DNA from: RUG11237 sp045126515
Lineage (GTDB): Bacteria > Bacillota > Clostridia > Lachnospirales > Lachnospiraceae
Direction of reading: 5' to 3'
Assembly (NCBI GenBank): GCA_045126515.1
Contig: JBGVOM010000103.1
Coordinates: 25,355-89,354 of the forward strand
Length of the DNA: 64,000 nucleotides
Below, in pieces: positions 24,043-32,831 of the stretch; positions within the stretch are counted from its first letter, which is position 1; every line of letters starts with the position of its first letter. The position numbers and the translations under genes were made by a program. The notes below the pieces were generated by a model that saw nothing but the letters and a program-made list of their open reading frames with translations, had not been told where the DNA came from and searched no databases.

Positions 24043-25770
24043 ATGATTTCTAAAGTACTAAGTATTAAGGTTGGCGGCTCTGTGACCAGAGTGTGTTTAA
24101 TGGACTATCGTTCGAAAAATCCAAGAATCTATCAGAGCTTTTCTATGCAGACACCGGAAGGTGTTATTTCTGATGGGGTTTTACAGGGTGATATCAAGAG
24201 CTTTGCAAGTGCATTGAGAAGTATGATTGCGGAAAGGAATATGCGCACAAAATATGTGGTATTTACCGTGCAGTCTACAAAGATTGCCACAAGAGAAGTA
24301 AAACTTCCATATACAAAACCCAACAGAGTAGGTGCCATGGTTGCAGCAAATGCAGGGGACTACTTCCCGGTAGATTTAGCAAATTATCAGCTTTCCCATA
24401 ATATCTTAGGAGTCGAGGAAGACGAAGAACAGGAAAAGAAGTATAAGATTCAGGTTCTGGCTGCACCGAAAAATATTTTGGACGGCTATATGCAGTTGGC
24501 AGAGCTTTGCGATTTGGATATTGTAGCCATTGATTATGCCGGAAACAGTGTATACCAGGTAATGAAGGCGGAATGTACTTCCGGAGCAAATCTGGTAATG
24601 AAAGTTGGCGAAACAACTACGTTGCTGATGGTGATTGAGGATTCTTCCATTCTCTTAAGCAGAACAATTGCTTATGGAATTGATGATGCCGTTTATGAGA
24701 TTCAGAACAACACTGCATTTGGACCGAAACTTTCTTATGAACAGGCAGTGACCTTGGCAAGAAGAAAAACCTGTATTCGAAGAAGTCTTCAGGAGCAGTT
24801 CTCTAATATAGACGAAGATGACGACGATGAATTGGAATTAGAAAAGGATGAGAGTGCGGAACTGTTAGAGGCAAAGAAAGCAGTAACAGAGGCATTTCAG
24901 CCATTAATCAGTCAGACCAACCGTATGATTGACTTTTACAATTCCAGATATCCGAAAAAGCCAATTACAAGAATGTATCTGACCGGTATCGGCGGAGAGT
25001 TTTCCGGATTATCCAAACTGCTTACAAACTCCATTGGAAGCAAGGTTACCGTTTTAACCAGGATTCAGGGCTTACATATTGACCGGTTTTTCAAAGACAC
25101 AAGCTTTGGAGAGTACATTGAAAACATTGGTGCGGCTATGGCACCAATCAACCTGTACGATGTCAGAAAGAAAAAGGAAGCCACGGTTGCAGGGGTAGAT
25201 AAAAATGTATTCCCGGTTGTGGTATTTGCCGTATGTATGGCAGTTTCACTGGTATTAATCATTGGCTCTGTGGTTCCATATGTGATTGAAAAACAGACAA
25301 ATGAACATAATAAGGTAATGGTAGAAAGTTTACGTGCAATTGAACCAATCTATAATGATTATGTAAAAATCAAAGCTGAAAATGAATACTTAACAGATAT
25401 TGAAGACTATACATGGACATACAATGGAAAATTAGTTGAGTTTATTGAGGAAATGGAACAGAAAATGCCATCTTCCATCAAAGTAAATTCATTTACATCT
25501 AACAGAAGCGGATTTACCATTGGACTTTCCGTAAATAATAAAAAGGAAGCAGCGAAGGTAATTACCCAGTTCCGTACATTTAACTGTATACAGGATGTAA
25601 CGGTTAGTGCAATCGCAGATACCAAGAATGATGCTGGTGTCAGAGAAGTTTCCTTTACATTGGAAGGTGTATATAAGGAAAAAGAACAGATGGAATTTGA
25701 TGCTATGGAAGCAGAAGTAACCGCAGAACCAACAGCAGAGCCGACTGCTGAAGCATCTGAAGAAGAATAG
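24043..25770 (+). CDS. PilM-PilN fusion protein
   Basis: A 575-residue fusion. Residues 1 to about 385 are an actin-like PilM ATPase domain (start MISKVLSIKVGGSVTRVCLMD, then AGDYFPVDLANYQLSH and a late YLTGIGGEFSGL). A single transmembrane helix follows (about 386-412), then a 160-residue PilN-like periplasm-facing domain with a coiled coil. In Gram-negative species PilM is cytosolic and binds the short N-terminal tail of the separate membrane protein PilN; here the two are one chain, so the link is covalent. The end is a repetitive TAEPTAEPTAEASEEE tail. Together with the following PilO-like protein it forms the alignment complex around the PilC platform. Confidence 0.85.
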   Translation: MISKVLSIKVGGSVTRVCLMDYRSKNPRIYQSFSMQTPEGVISDGVLQGDIKSFASALRSMIAERNMRTKYVVFTVQSTKIATREVKLPYTKPNRVGAMVAANAGDYFPVDLANYQLSHNILGVEEDEEQEKKYKIQVLAAPKNILDGYMQLAELCDLDIVAIDYAGNSVYQVMKAECTSGANLVMKVGETTTLLMVIEDSSILLSRTIAYGIDDAVYEIQNNTAFGPKLSYEQAVTLARRKTCIRRSLQEQFSNIDEDDDDELELEKDESAELLEAKKAVTEAFQPLISQTNRMIDFYNSRYPKKPITRMYLTGIGGEFSGLSKLLTNSIGSKVTVLTRIQGLHIDRFFKDTSFGEYIENIGAAMAPINLYDVRKKKEATVAGVDKNVFPVVVFAVCMAVSLVLIIGSVVPYVIEKQTNEHNKVMVESLRAIEPIYNDYVKIKAENEYLTDIEDYTWTYNGKLVEFIEEMEQKMPSSIKVNSFTSNRSGFTIGLSVNNKKEAAKVITQFRTFNCIQDVTVSAIADTKNDAGVREVSFTLEGVYKEKEQMEFDAMEAEVTAEPTAEPTAEASEEE

Positions 25771-25781
25771 GGGGGAACGTA

Positions 25782-26603
25782 ATGAAAATATCAAAAAGAG
25801 ACAGAATGTTATTATTAATTGTAGGTGGTCTTCTTATTGTACTAGGTGTATATTATTTCGTGTTCCTTAATTTTCAGGAAAAAACAGAAGCTTTGGAAAA
25901 AGAGAATGTGGTACTGGAAGACGTTATCGGAAAATTAAAGGAGCTGGATAAAAACAGAGAACAGTATCTGGCAGATACGGAAAAGTTCACAGAAGATAAC
26001 GAAAGAATTAAAGCAGAATTTCCGGCAGGAATGGAAGAAGAAGATGATATTCTTTATGTTGACCGTTTAGAAAACACATTATCAGAACTTTATAACAGTT
26101 CTGTTGGTATGCCTTCACCGGTGGGCTATGAACTAACATATCCACAAGTAAATACCATTTCTGTAGATGAAATGTTACAGGGTACGGCAAATGCAACCGC
26201 TGCCACAACAGAAAATGCAGCAGATGCAACAGCAGCAAATACAGAGGCAACAGCAGATGCTGCAACAGATACCACAACAGATACCACAGGTGCTACAACT
26301 GAAGGTGCTATTTTGACGGCAGAAAACGGAACTCCTTCCTGTCAGCTGTGGTACATACCGGTTACCACCACATATGAAGTAAATTATCTGTCCTTAAAAC
26401 AGTTAATCAACGCAGTGACGGAAGATGGAGAAAAGAAGAGTCTGGAAGAGGTTTCTGTTACTTATAATGAAGAAAACGGTATTTTATCAGGTACTTTAAC
26501 ATCTAACTTCTATTATCTTTCAGGAACAGATGAAACATATTCGACACCGGATGTTGCGGGTGTGCCTACAGGTACAAGTAATCCATTCCGCTCCGTTCGT
26601 TAA
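25782..26603 (+). CDS. PilO-like alignment-complex protein
   Basis: A 273-residue bitopic protein. A short cytosolic start and one transmembrane helix (about 9-31) are followed by a coiled coil (about 35-85, EKTEALEKENVVLEDVIGKL-like heptads) and a ferredoxin-like PilO-type domain. The domain is split by an Ala/Thr-rich insertion (about 128-172) that looks like a flexible, possibly glycosylated linker. It starts 11 bases after the PilM-PilN gene with a GGGGGGAACGTA-type site, as expected for the PilMNO order. Confidence 0.8.
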   Translation: MKISKRDRMLLLIVGGLLIVLGVYYFVFLNFQEKTEALEKENVVLEDVIGKLKELDKNREQYLADTEKFTEDNERIKAEFPAGMEEEDDILYVDRLENTLSELYNSSVGMPSPVGYELTYPQVNTISVDEMLQGTANATAATTENAADATAANTEATADAATDTTTDTTGATTEGAILTAENGTPSCQLWYIPVTTTYEVNYLSLKQLINAVTEDGEKKSLEEVSVTYNEENGILSGTLTSNFYYLSGTDETYSTPDVAGVPTGTSNPFRSVR

Positions 26604-26605
26604 TT

Positions 26606-26638
26606 TTTACCCAAAGCACATTTGCTGCTTTGGGTAAA
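26606..26638 (+). promoter_or_regulatory. Perfect 13-bp hairpin inside the pilus operon
   Basis: TTTACCCAAAGCA (26606-26618) pairs exactly with TGCTTTGGGTAAA (26626-26638). It begins right after the pilO-like stop. No T run follows, so it is more likely an mRNA processing or stability element between the assembly genes and the minor pilin genes. Confidence 0.5.
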
Positions 26639-26673
26639 CTTACAAGAGGAGTTGATAATATGGGAGGCAGGGT

Positions 26674-27999
26674 ATGAAAAATCAAACAAATAAAAAAATA
26701 AATAATAAAGGTTTTACCTTGATAGAATTACTGATTGCGGTTGCCATAGTTGCCGTAATTGTTGCACCAATTCTCGGTGCGATTACCACATCCATGAAAG
26801 TGAATAAAAAGGCGGATGATTTGTTAAATGAAACGTCAGTGGCACAGACATTTATGGAAGGTATAAAGGATATGTCTTTAGAGGAGATTGCAAGACAGTT
26901 TTCTCAAACCACAAATCCTAACGGAACCATGGATTTTCTTCCAGCCGGAATGGTGGGGGGATTAAATCATGACCAATATAATCAGAATTCTTTTGTACTT
27001 CGGAATGGAGTATATGAGTTTGAAAAATCAACAAGTCATATTTATACATTTGCCGCAAGGGATGTGCAGTTTGATAACAAGACATACGATGTAAAAGTAA
27101 CGCTGGATGCTTCGGATTATTATAAGAGTCCGGCGGAAACAGATGATAAGTTTAACGATAAAATGTATGTAGATATCGCGGATTATGACTCGGATTACGA
27201 CGGTTTGTATTCAGAGAGTGCCAATGTAAATGCAGAATTGTGCAGTGAGCTGGCAGTGAGGTGTGTAACAGCCAATAATCAGAAGTCCGCAGATGATATT
27301 GCTCAGGAAGCAGAACGGACGATTACGGTGAATGTGGAAAGTACAGTGGTACCTTCAAGTCCAGATCCTTTGATTGAGATTGGAGTACATTATAAGCTTA
27401 AAATCCCAAAATCCTATGTGGGAGAAGCTGATAATGGTGCAGAAGAAAAAGATACGGATCCTAACATAGCTTTCCGAAATTTTGAAGCTATCTTTAAAAA
27501 TAAGGAAGATACAACAAAAAGACCGAGAAATATTTTTATTTTATATAATCCGGATTATTATTCTACCAGTGCAAAGATAAGGGAACACATTGTAATTAAC
27601 AATCCGGAGAATATTCCAATTACTGTATATTTAATTAAACAAAGCAGTGTAGAAGAATCTAAATTAAGTGCGTTAGAAAGCAATTACCGGATGGATATTA
27701 AAGTAGTAGAAGGAGTGAGAGGAACGGAATACGCTACGAAACTCCGTACAAATTTAGGTTACAATCTGTATGATTTGATAACGGCAAACAATTACAGGGA
27801 AGAAACACAGCAGGTAAAACTGTCATATGAATGTGCCGGAGCAGCTACGACAGAAGATATTTATAATGCTTCTGAGAAAATTACAGGGGAATCCAATGAA
27901 ACAGTACGAATCTTTCATAAAAAGATAGATGTGTATCCAAGTGGTGCGGCTGCCAATCATTTCAGTGGTGCACCATTGACAACATTAAGTAGTGAATGA
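26674..27999 (+). CDS. Minor pilin-like protein (PilV-type position)
   Basis: A 441-residue prepilin. The leader runs to Gly13 (NNKG), the mature start is FTLIELLIAVAIVAV with Glu at +5 (residue 18), and the helix is followed by a large extracellular domain of about 390 residues. That size is far above a shaft pilin and fits a minor or tip subunit. The domain has no recognised fold; it contains a DTTKRPRNIFILYNPDYYS stretch that suggests an alpha/beta core. It opens a run of four prepilin-like genes in the order seen in other Clostridia (PilV, PilX, GspH and PilW positions). Confidence 0.8.
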   Translation: MKNQTNKKINNKGFTLIELLIAVAIVAVIVAPILGAITTSMKVNKKADDLLNETSVAQTFMEGIKDMSLEEIARQFSQTTNPNGTMDFLPAGMVGGLNHDQYNQNSFVLRNGVYEFEKSTSHIYTFAARDVQFDNKTYDVKVTLDASDYYKSPAETDDKFNDKMYVDIADYDSDYDGLYSESANVNAELCSELAVRCVTANNQKSADDIAQEAERTITVNVESTVVPSSPDPLIEIGVHYKLKIPKSYVGEADNGAEEKDTDPNIAFRNFEAIFKNKEDTTKRPRNIFILYNPDYYSTSAKIREHIVINNPENIPITVYLIKQSSVEESKLSALESNYRMDIKVVEGVRGTEYATKLRTNLGYNLYDLITANNYREETQQVKLSYECAGAATTEDIYNASEKITGESNETVRIFHKKIDVYPSGAAANHFSGAPLTTLSSE

Positions 28000-28011
28000 T
28001 GGTGAGGTTTT

Positions 28012-30468
28012 ATGAGTAATATGGATAAAATAAATAAGAAAGAAAAAAACAAAAAGAAACAAAATAATAAGGGTTCTGCCATTGTACTGGTTATTGTTGT
28101 GTTAGCACTTATGGGTATTTTAGTTTCTGTGGTACTTTATATGTGTATGGCAAACTTTCATATGAAAGCCAACGATTTACAGTCAAAGGATAACTTCTAT
28201 TCTGCGGAACAGATTTTAGACGAAATCAGGGTAGGCCTGCAGGAGGAAGTATCGGTAGCAATTGATATTGCATATATGGATGTAATACAAAAGTATGAAT
28301 TGCGTTCTTCTGACCCGGAAGAACGTAAAAAGGAATTTACTATTTTGTATGTAAATAAATTAAGAGATGTATTAAAAGATCCGAATCATATTAATAACGA
28401 TGGATATTATGATATTACAAAGTTGAAATCATATGTTCAGGATCAAAGTGTTGTGTTGGCACCAGGTGTAACAATTGTAGACCATGTAGGAGCGCAGATT
28501 GAAGCACTTACGGCGAAGGACAACAACGGAAATGAAGTGCCACAAAATATAATGGTTGCATATACAGATTCCTTGGTGTTGAAAAACATCAGTGTAAAAT
28601 ACAAAGATACCAAGGGATATGTTTCCATTATCACCACAGACATCCGTATTGCCATTCCGAATATTTCCTTTGAATCCAGTTTACAGATTCCGGAGATTAT
28701 TGATTACAGTCTTGTGGCAAATGACCAGTTAGTTGCAAATAGTAACACCACCATTTCCGGTAGCGTATACGGCGGAAGAGATGGTATTGTAGCAGATGAT
28801 TTAAAGAGTTTCTATTTTAAAGGTTCTGATGTTGTTATTACACCTGACCTTGTGTCAACCAAAAACGGAAAAATTGTATTTGATAAAGATACAGATCTCT
28901 GGGCTGGCGGAACTCAGGTAGAAAATGGCGGAACATTGAATCTCCTTGGAAATTCTTATATTCAGGATGACACTACTGTAATGGGAAATGCCAGCACATT
29001 GGAAGTTGGTGGTAAATATATGGGCTTGAGAAGTCCGCAAACGAATCCAGAAAGAACTTATGCAACTTCCAGAGCAGAGGATGGAAGTGCCATTATTATC
29101 AATGGAACAAATTCTAATGTAAAATTAGCAGATGTAAAACGACTTCTTCTTCCAGGTAACGCCTATATTGGTGTAAATGATGCTAAAGACATTATTACTC
29201 CGGCACCATCCGGCACACCGACAGGTACGGCAAATATTCAGACAAATGGAGATGTGGCATTGGGAGAATCTTTAACAGCAAAGGCTTCCCAGCTTGCCTA
29301 TCTTGTACCGTCAGAATGTATTGGTTATGTAAGGAAAGATGCTGCCTCTAAGTATGAATGTGTTTTAGGAACTAATCCTGTGTTATATTCAGATTATGAA
29401 GATAAATTCTTAAAAGCAGACAAAGACAACAGAGTGGAAGTGGATTTTAGCAAGGCAGGAATTGATTATGGAACAAAATATGGTGCAAGTTTCCGCCAAA
29501 AATATGTGCGCACTACCAATGGAAATGCCACCAATGAAACGCTGATTTATTATTACATGACGTTTAACAGTCAGGAGAGTGCATCCAAATTTTTCTATGA
29601 CTATTTTTCACAAAATAAGGAACGAATCAGTCAGTATCTTGATATCTATGTTAAGACATTAGAAGTTGGTGATATTGAAAGGTTAAATGTGGCAGGTAAT
29701 ATTTTGAAGAAAGTTCCGAAGAAAGATGCTCAGGGAAATCAAATAAATGGCACTGACGGAAAGCCAGAATATACATATGAACTGATTAAGGAAACGAAAA
29801 CAGCAGATGATGCATCAGGTATTGACAAGGATTATGCAACGGAACTTTCTGTTTATAATTCAGTATTTGAAGGACTTACCACCAAACTGGTGCGAGATGC
29901 AGGCAGCCTGACCCAGGAAGAGAAAGATAATGTGGATGAATCGAATCCAACCAGTGCTGGTATATTTGCAAATCTTATCGATATGGATATGTTTCAGAAG
30001 CTTTGTAATAGTCCGGAATTTAGAAATTCACATAATGAAGCACAGTTCATAAATTCGGTGGAGGGTGTAAAGGCTGTTGTTGTTGATAATAAGGGCAAAG
30101 GTATTTACAATATTTCGAATTTACCGGAAACCACTTCGTTATTAATTGCATCCGGAGATGTTACAGTAAATGAAGAATTTAAAGGTTGTATTATCTGTGG
30201 AGGAACAATTACGGTAAGCTATGGAACTGGTGGAAACGGTAATACGGAAGATGTCACAAATGATAAAGAAATGATTCGTCATGTATTGAATATGACAACA
30301 CCATTTACTATTGAAACAACACCGGGAACCACGGAAACGAAAGATATCTGTGTAATGGATTTGTTTAAAGATGGTATGGGACTTGCCACAAGTGAAGAAA
30401 GTGCAGATAAAGAAGATCACATTGTGGTGGAAGATTTAGTAACTTATGATAATTGGAATAAAGAGTAA
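28012..30468 (+). CDS. Large PilX/GspK-position minor pilin-like protein
   Basis: An 818-residue protein with a long basic lead (KKEKNKKKQNNKG), a class III-type processing site (Gly22/Ser23) and a hydrophobic helix SAIVLVIVVLALMGILVSVV without the glutamate at +5. Absence of Glu5 marks the tip subunit in GspK and PilX lineages. The extracellular part is beta-rich with many Asn, Gly and Asp residues. It includes a region around residues 240-330 reading like a beta-solenoid (VYGGRDGIVADDL, LNLLGNSYIQDD), similar to polymer-forming cytoskeletal or bactofilin-type repeats. It starts 12 bases after the previous gene. Function is inferred from the N-terminus and position. Confidence 0.72.
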   Translation: MSNMDKINKKEKNKKKQNNKGSAIVLVIVVLALMGILVSVVLYMCMANFHMKANDLQSKDNFYSAEQILDEIRVGLQEEVSVAIDIAYMDVIQKYELRSSDPEERKKEFTILYVNKLRDVLKDPNHINNDGYYDITKLKSYVQDQSVVLAPGVTIVDHVGAQIEALTAKDNNGNEVPQNIMVAYTDSLVLKNISVKYKDTKGYVSIITTDIRIAIPNISFESSLQIPEIIDYSLVANDQLVANSNTTISGSVYGGRDGIVADDLKSFYFKGSDVVITPDLVSTKNGKIVFDKDTDLWAGGTQVENGGTLNLLGNSYIQDDTTVMGNASTLEVGGKYMGLRSPQTNPERTYATSRAEDGSAIIINGTNSNVKLADVKRLLLPGNAYIGVNDAKDIITPAPSGTPTGTANIQTNGDVALGESLTAKASQLAYLVPSECIGYVRKDAASKYECVLGTNPVLYSDYEDKFLKADKDNRVEVDFSKAGIDYGTKYGASFRQKYVRTTNGNATNETLIYYYMTFNSQESASKFFYDYFSQNKERISQYLDIYVKTLEVGDIERLNVAGNILKKVPKKDAQGNQINGTDGKPEYTYELIKETKTADDASGIDKDYATELSVYNSVFEGLTTKLVRDAGSLTQEEKDNVDESNPTSAGIFANLIDMDMFQKLCNSPEFRNSHNEAQFINSVEGVKAVVVDNKGKGIYNISNLPETTSLLIASGDVTVNEEFKGCIICGGTITVSYGTGGNGNTEDVTNDKEMIRHVLNMTTPFTIETTPGTTETKDICVMDLFKDGMGLATSEESADKEDHIVVEDLVTYDNWNKE

Positions 30469-30481
30469 GGGGTGAGAGAGT

Positions 30482-31012
30482 ATGAAAAACAACAAAGGTT
30501 TTTCTTTAGTAGAGTTGATTATTGTGCTTGCAATTTTAGCAGTAGTTACCGGCGTTTCCTTTGTTGCACTAGGCTATGTTTATGGGAAAAATGTAAAAAG
30601 CACCATTGAAAAAGTCGACAACTCATTACTTAAAATTCAAAGTTACACTATGAGCAAATCAACCGGGGGAAGGGACATTTATATGCGCCTGACCAAGAAA
30701 AGTGATGGTTATTATGTTGAGTATTGGCATTCGGGTGCCACATCACCCATTGAGTCTGAAAATATTGGTAAGAAAAATTATACACTGACTGCATATTATA
30801 ATGGGGGAAGTTCCGGAACAGTGACGGTGGGTTCAGCCCAGAATTCTCAAGTGGATATATACTTTGACCGTTCTACGGGAGGTCTGCTTCCCCTTACTGC
30901 GGGAGGAGATACTTACTGGAGCAAAATAGAGGTAAGAGCAGGCGGTACTGGTGGCTATTCTGTAAGTATCAGTAAAATCACAGGAAAGACGGAAATAAAA
31001 AAATTTCAGTGA
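30482..31012 (+). CDS. Minor pilin-like protein (GspH-type)
   Basis: A 176-residue prepilin with leader MKNNKG, mature FSLVELIIVLAILAV with Glu at +5 (residue 11), and a compact beta-rich domain ending in SVSISKITGKTEIKKF. Length and layout match GspH/FimT-type minor pilins. The first codons are nearly identical to those of the major pilin gene at 22625, suggesting ancient duplication or strong constraint on the leader. GGGGTGAGAG precedes the ATG. Confidence 0.82.
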   Translation: MKNNKGFSLVELIIVLAILAVVTGVSFVALGYVYGKNVKSTIEKVDNSLLKIQSYTMSKSTGGRDIYMRLTKKSDGYYVEYWHSGATSPIESENIGKKNYTLTAYYNGGSSGTVTVGSAQNSQVDIYFDRSTGGLLPLTAGGDTYWSKIEVRAGGTGGYSVSISKITGKTEIKKFQ

Positions 31013-31033
31013 TGATGGGAGGAGAATATTTTT

Positions 31034-32818
31034 ATGAAAAATTATATTGTCAAAAATAATAAAGGTCTTACCCTGCTGGAAATGATTATTTCCGTTGCAA
31101 TTTTGAGTATTGTAATTGTTACCATTACTTCGTTTATGGTAACGGGAACAAAGATGTTCGGGGCATCAAACAATGAAATTAAATTGCAGCAGGAAGCGCA
31201 AATGGCATTAAGTAATGTGGAAAATAGGATTATTGACACGAAGCTGGGTGTTCGATGTGATGATGATGGAAATCAGGTGATTCTCACAGTTTTTAATGAG
31301 AAAACCGCTGCAGATGCAAAGGAATATATCGTATGGAATAAGACTGACAAAAACATATATTATGCATCATCAGCTTTTGACGTTACTTTAAGTACATTTC
31401 CTACCAATGAGGTATTGGCAAGTAATGTAGAAAACTTTAACGTAGTTATGAAAGATGCAACGCTTGGTACAACAGTGACACCGGATCCGTCTGTAACGGT
31501 TCAGCCGTCCGTAACGGCACAACCTTCCGGCAGTGCGACAAAGCAGCAGCCTAAGGTGGAAATAACAATTGAAGTAAAAGAAAGGGGAAGAACCTTTACT
31601 TCCCAGAAAGTGGTAACATTCCGTAATAACATTACCCTTGGAGCTTCGGGAGATACTATTTTTACAGGAACAAGAAATGGTTTGGACAGTAAGGCCCAAG
31701 ATGTAAAAGTCACACCGGAGGATGTATATCTGGTTCCGGGTGAAAGTTATCAGTTTAATGCGAGAGTAACAGGCGTAGGATATCCTTCACAGGTAGTAAC
31801 CTGGTCTGCCAATGGCACAGGTGTTACGATAAATCAAAGCGGCCTGGTAACAGTAGACAGAGAAACAGCAGCTGGAGGAGTAGTTCAGATTGTGGCGACG
31901 GCACCGGAAAATTCAGATGGTACAATTCCGTCCGGTACAGCAAGACTTCACATTTCAAAAATTAATGGAATTAATGTGACAACCAATACTCAAAATGTCT
32001 ATGCAGGAAGTATGCTGAAGGTTAATGTTGAAGTTCTTGGAAATGAATTGAATGATGAAATGAAAAAGGTTACATTTAGCCTGAAAGACGAGAATGGCGC
32101 GACTCCAAGCTGGGTTAGATTGTATAGCAGTAGTGGTGTGTTTGGACTGGATAAAGAAGCCAGAGGAAAGACGTTTACCATTGTTGCTACCTCAACTCAC
32201 AATCCGGAAATATCTGGAACGTTGACGGTTAGAGTAGAAAATACTTCATTATCTGATTTAGGTTCACAGGCTGTTCAAGTAAACAGAAATTCTTCTACGG
32301 AATTGGTTGCAAATGTGACAGGAGAAAATCTGGCATCCTCTGAATTGCAGATTCAGTGGAGTATTCAAGATGATGCAGGACTTGGAGACAAGGTATCCAT
32401 TGGTACCTATAATGGCGTTTTGAATGTAAGCAAAGATATTAATTATGAGAATGAATATAAATTGAAAGTGGCAGCAACCATATCAGCGATAGCTTCTGAC
32501 CGACTTTCAGAACCTGTGACAACTTATATCACAGTGACTATACCAAAAGTATCGATCCATTTCATAAATGGTGATGGTGGTGCAGAAATTCAAAGGAATA
32601 GTACCGTTGTATTGCCATATGAGGTAATTGGGTTGGATGGAGCAGCACCGGATATTTATGCAACTACGAATCCTTCCATACGTAACAGTATTATATATGT
32701 AACGAATGATGGTGTTAAGCTGAGTATTGGTGCTGATGTGAAATCAAGTAAGATTTCCGTTATTGCAACTTTTAAAGATACCAATACGTCAGATACGATT
32801 GATGTAACTGTAAAATAG
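31034..32818 (+). CDS. Minor pilin-like protein with Ig-like (Big2-type) domains
   Basis: A 594-residue PilW-position prepilin. The leader runs to Gly11, with mature LTLLEMIISVAILSIVIV carrying Glu at +5 (residue 16). A pilin domain of about 150 residues is followed by a short Pro/Thr/Val-rich hinge (TPDPSVTVQPSVTAQPSG, about 155-175) and at least three bacterial Ig-like repeats (from about 225, VYLVPGESYQFNARV with WSANGTGVTINQSGLVTVD). Fusing Ig domains to a minor pilin would project an adhesive stalk from the pilus tip or base. The last gene before the giant surface protein, with a 13-base gap. Confidence 0.8.
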   Translation: MKNYIVKNNKGLTLLEMIISVAILSIVIVTITSFMVTGTKMFGASNNEIKLQQEAQMALSNVENRIIDTKLGVRCDDDGNQVILTVFNEKTAADAKEYIVWNKTDKNIYYASSAFDVTLSTFPTNEVLASNVENFNVVMKDATLGTTVTPDPSVTVQPSVTAQPSGSATKQQPKVEITIEVKERGRTFTSQKVVTFRNNITLGASGDTIFTGTRNGLDSKAQDVKVTPEDVYLVPGESYQFNARVTGVGYPSQVVTWSANGTGVTINQSGLVTVDRETAAGGVVQIVATAPENSDGTIPSGTARLHISKINGINVTTNTQNVYAGSMLKVNVEVLGNELNDEMKKVTFSLKDENGATPSWVRLYSSSGVFGLDKEARGKTFTIVATSTHNPEISGTLTVRVENTSLSDLGSQAVQVNRNSSTELVANVTGENLASSELQIQWSIQDDAGLGDKVSIGTYNGVLNVSKDINYENEYKLKVAATISAIASDRLSEPVTTYITVTIPKVSIHFINGDGGAEIQRNSTVVLPYEVIGLDGAAPDIYATTNPSIRNSIIYVTNDGVKLSIGADVKSSKISVIATFKDTNTSDTIDVTVK

Positions 32819-32831
32819 CAGGAGGTAAAGT

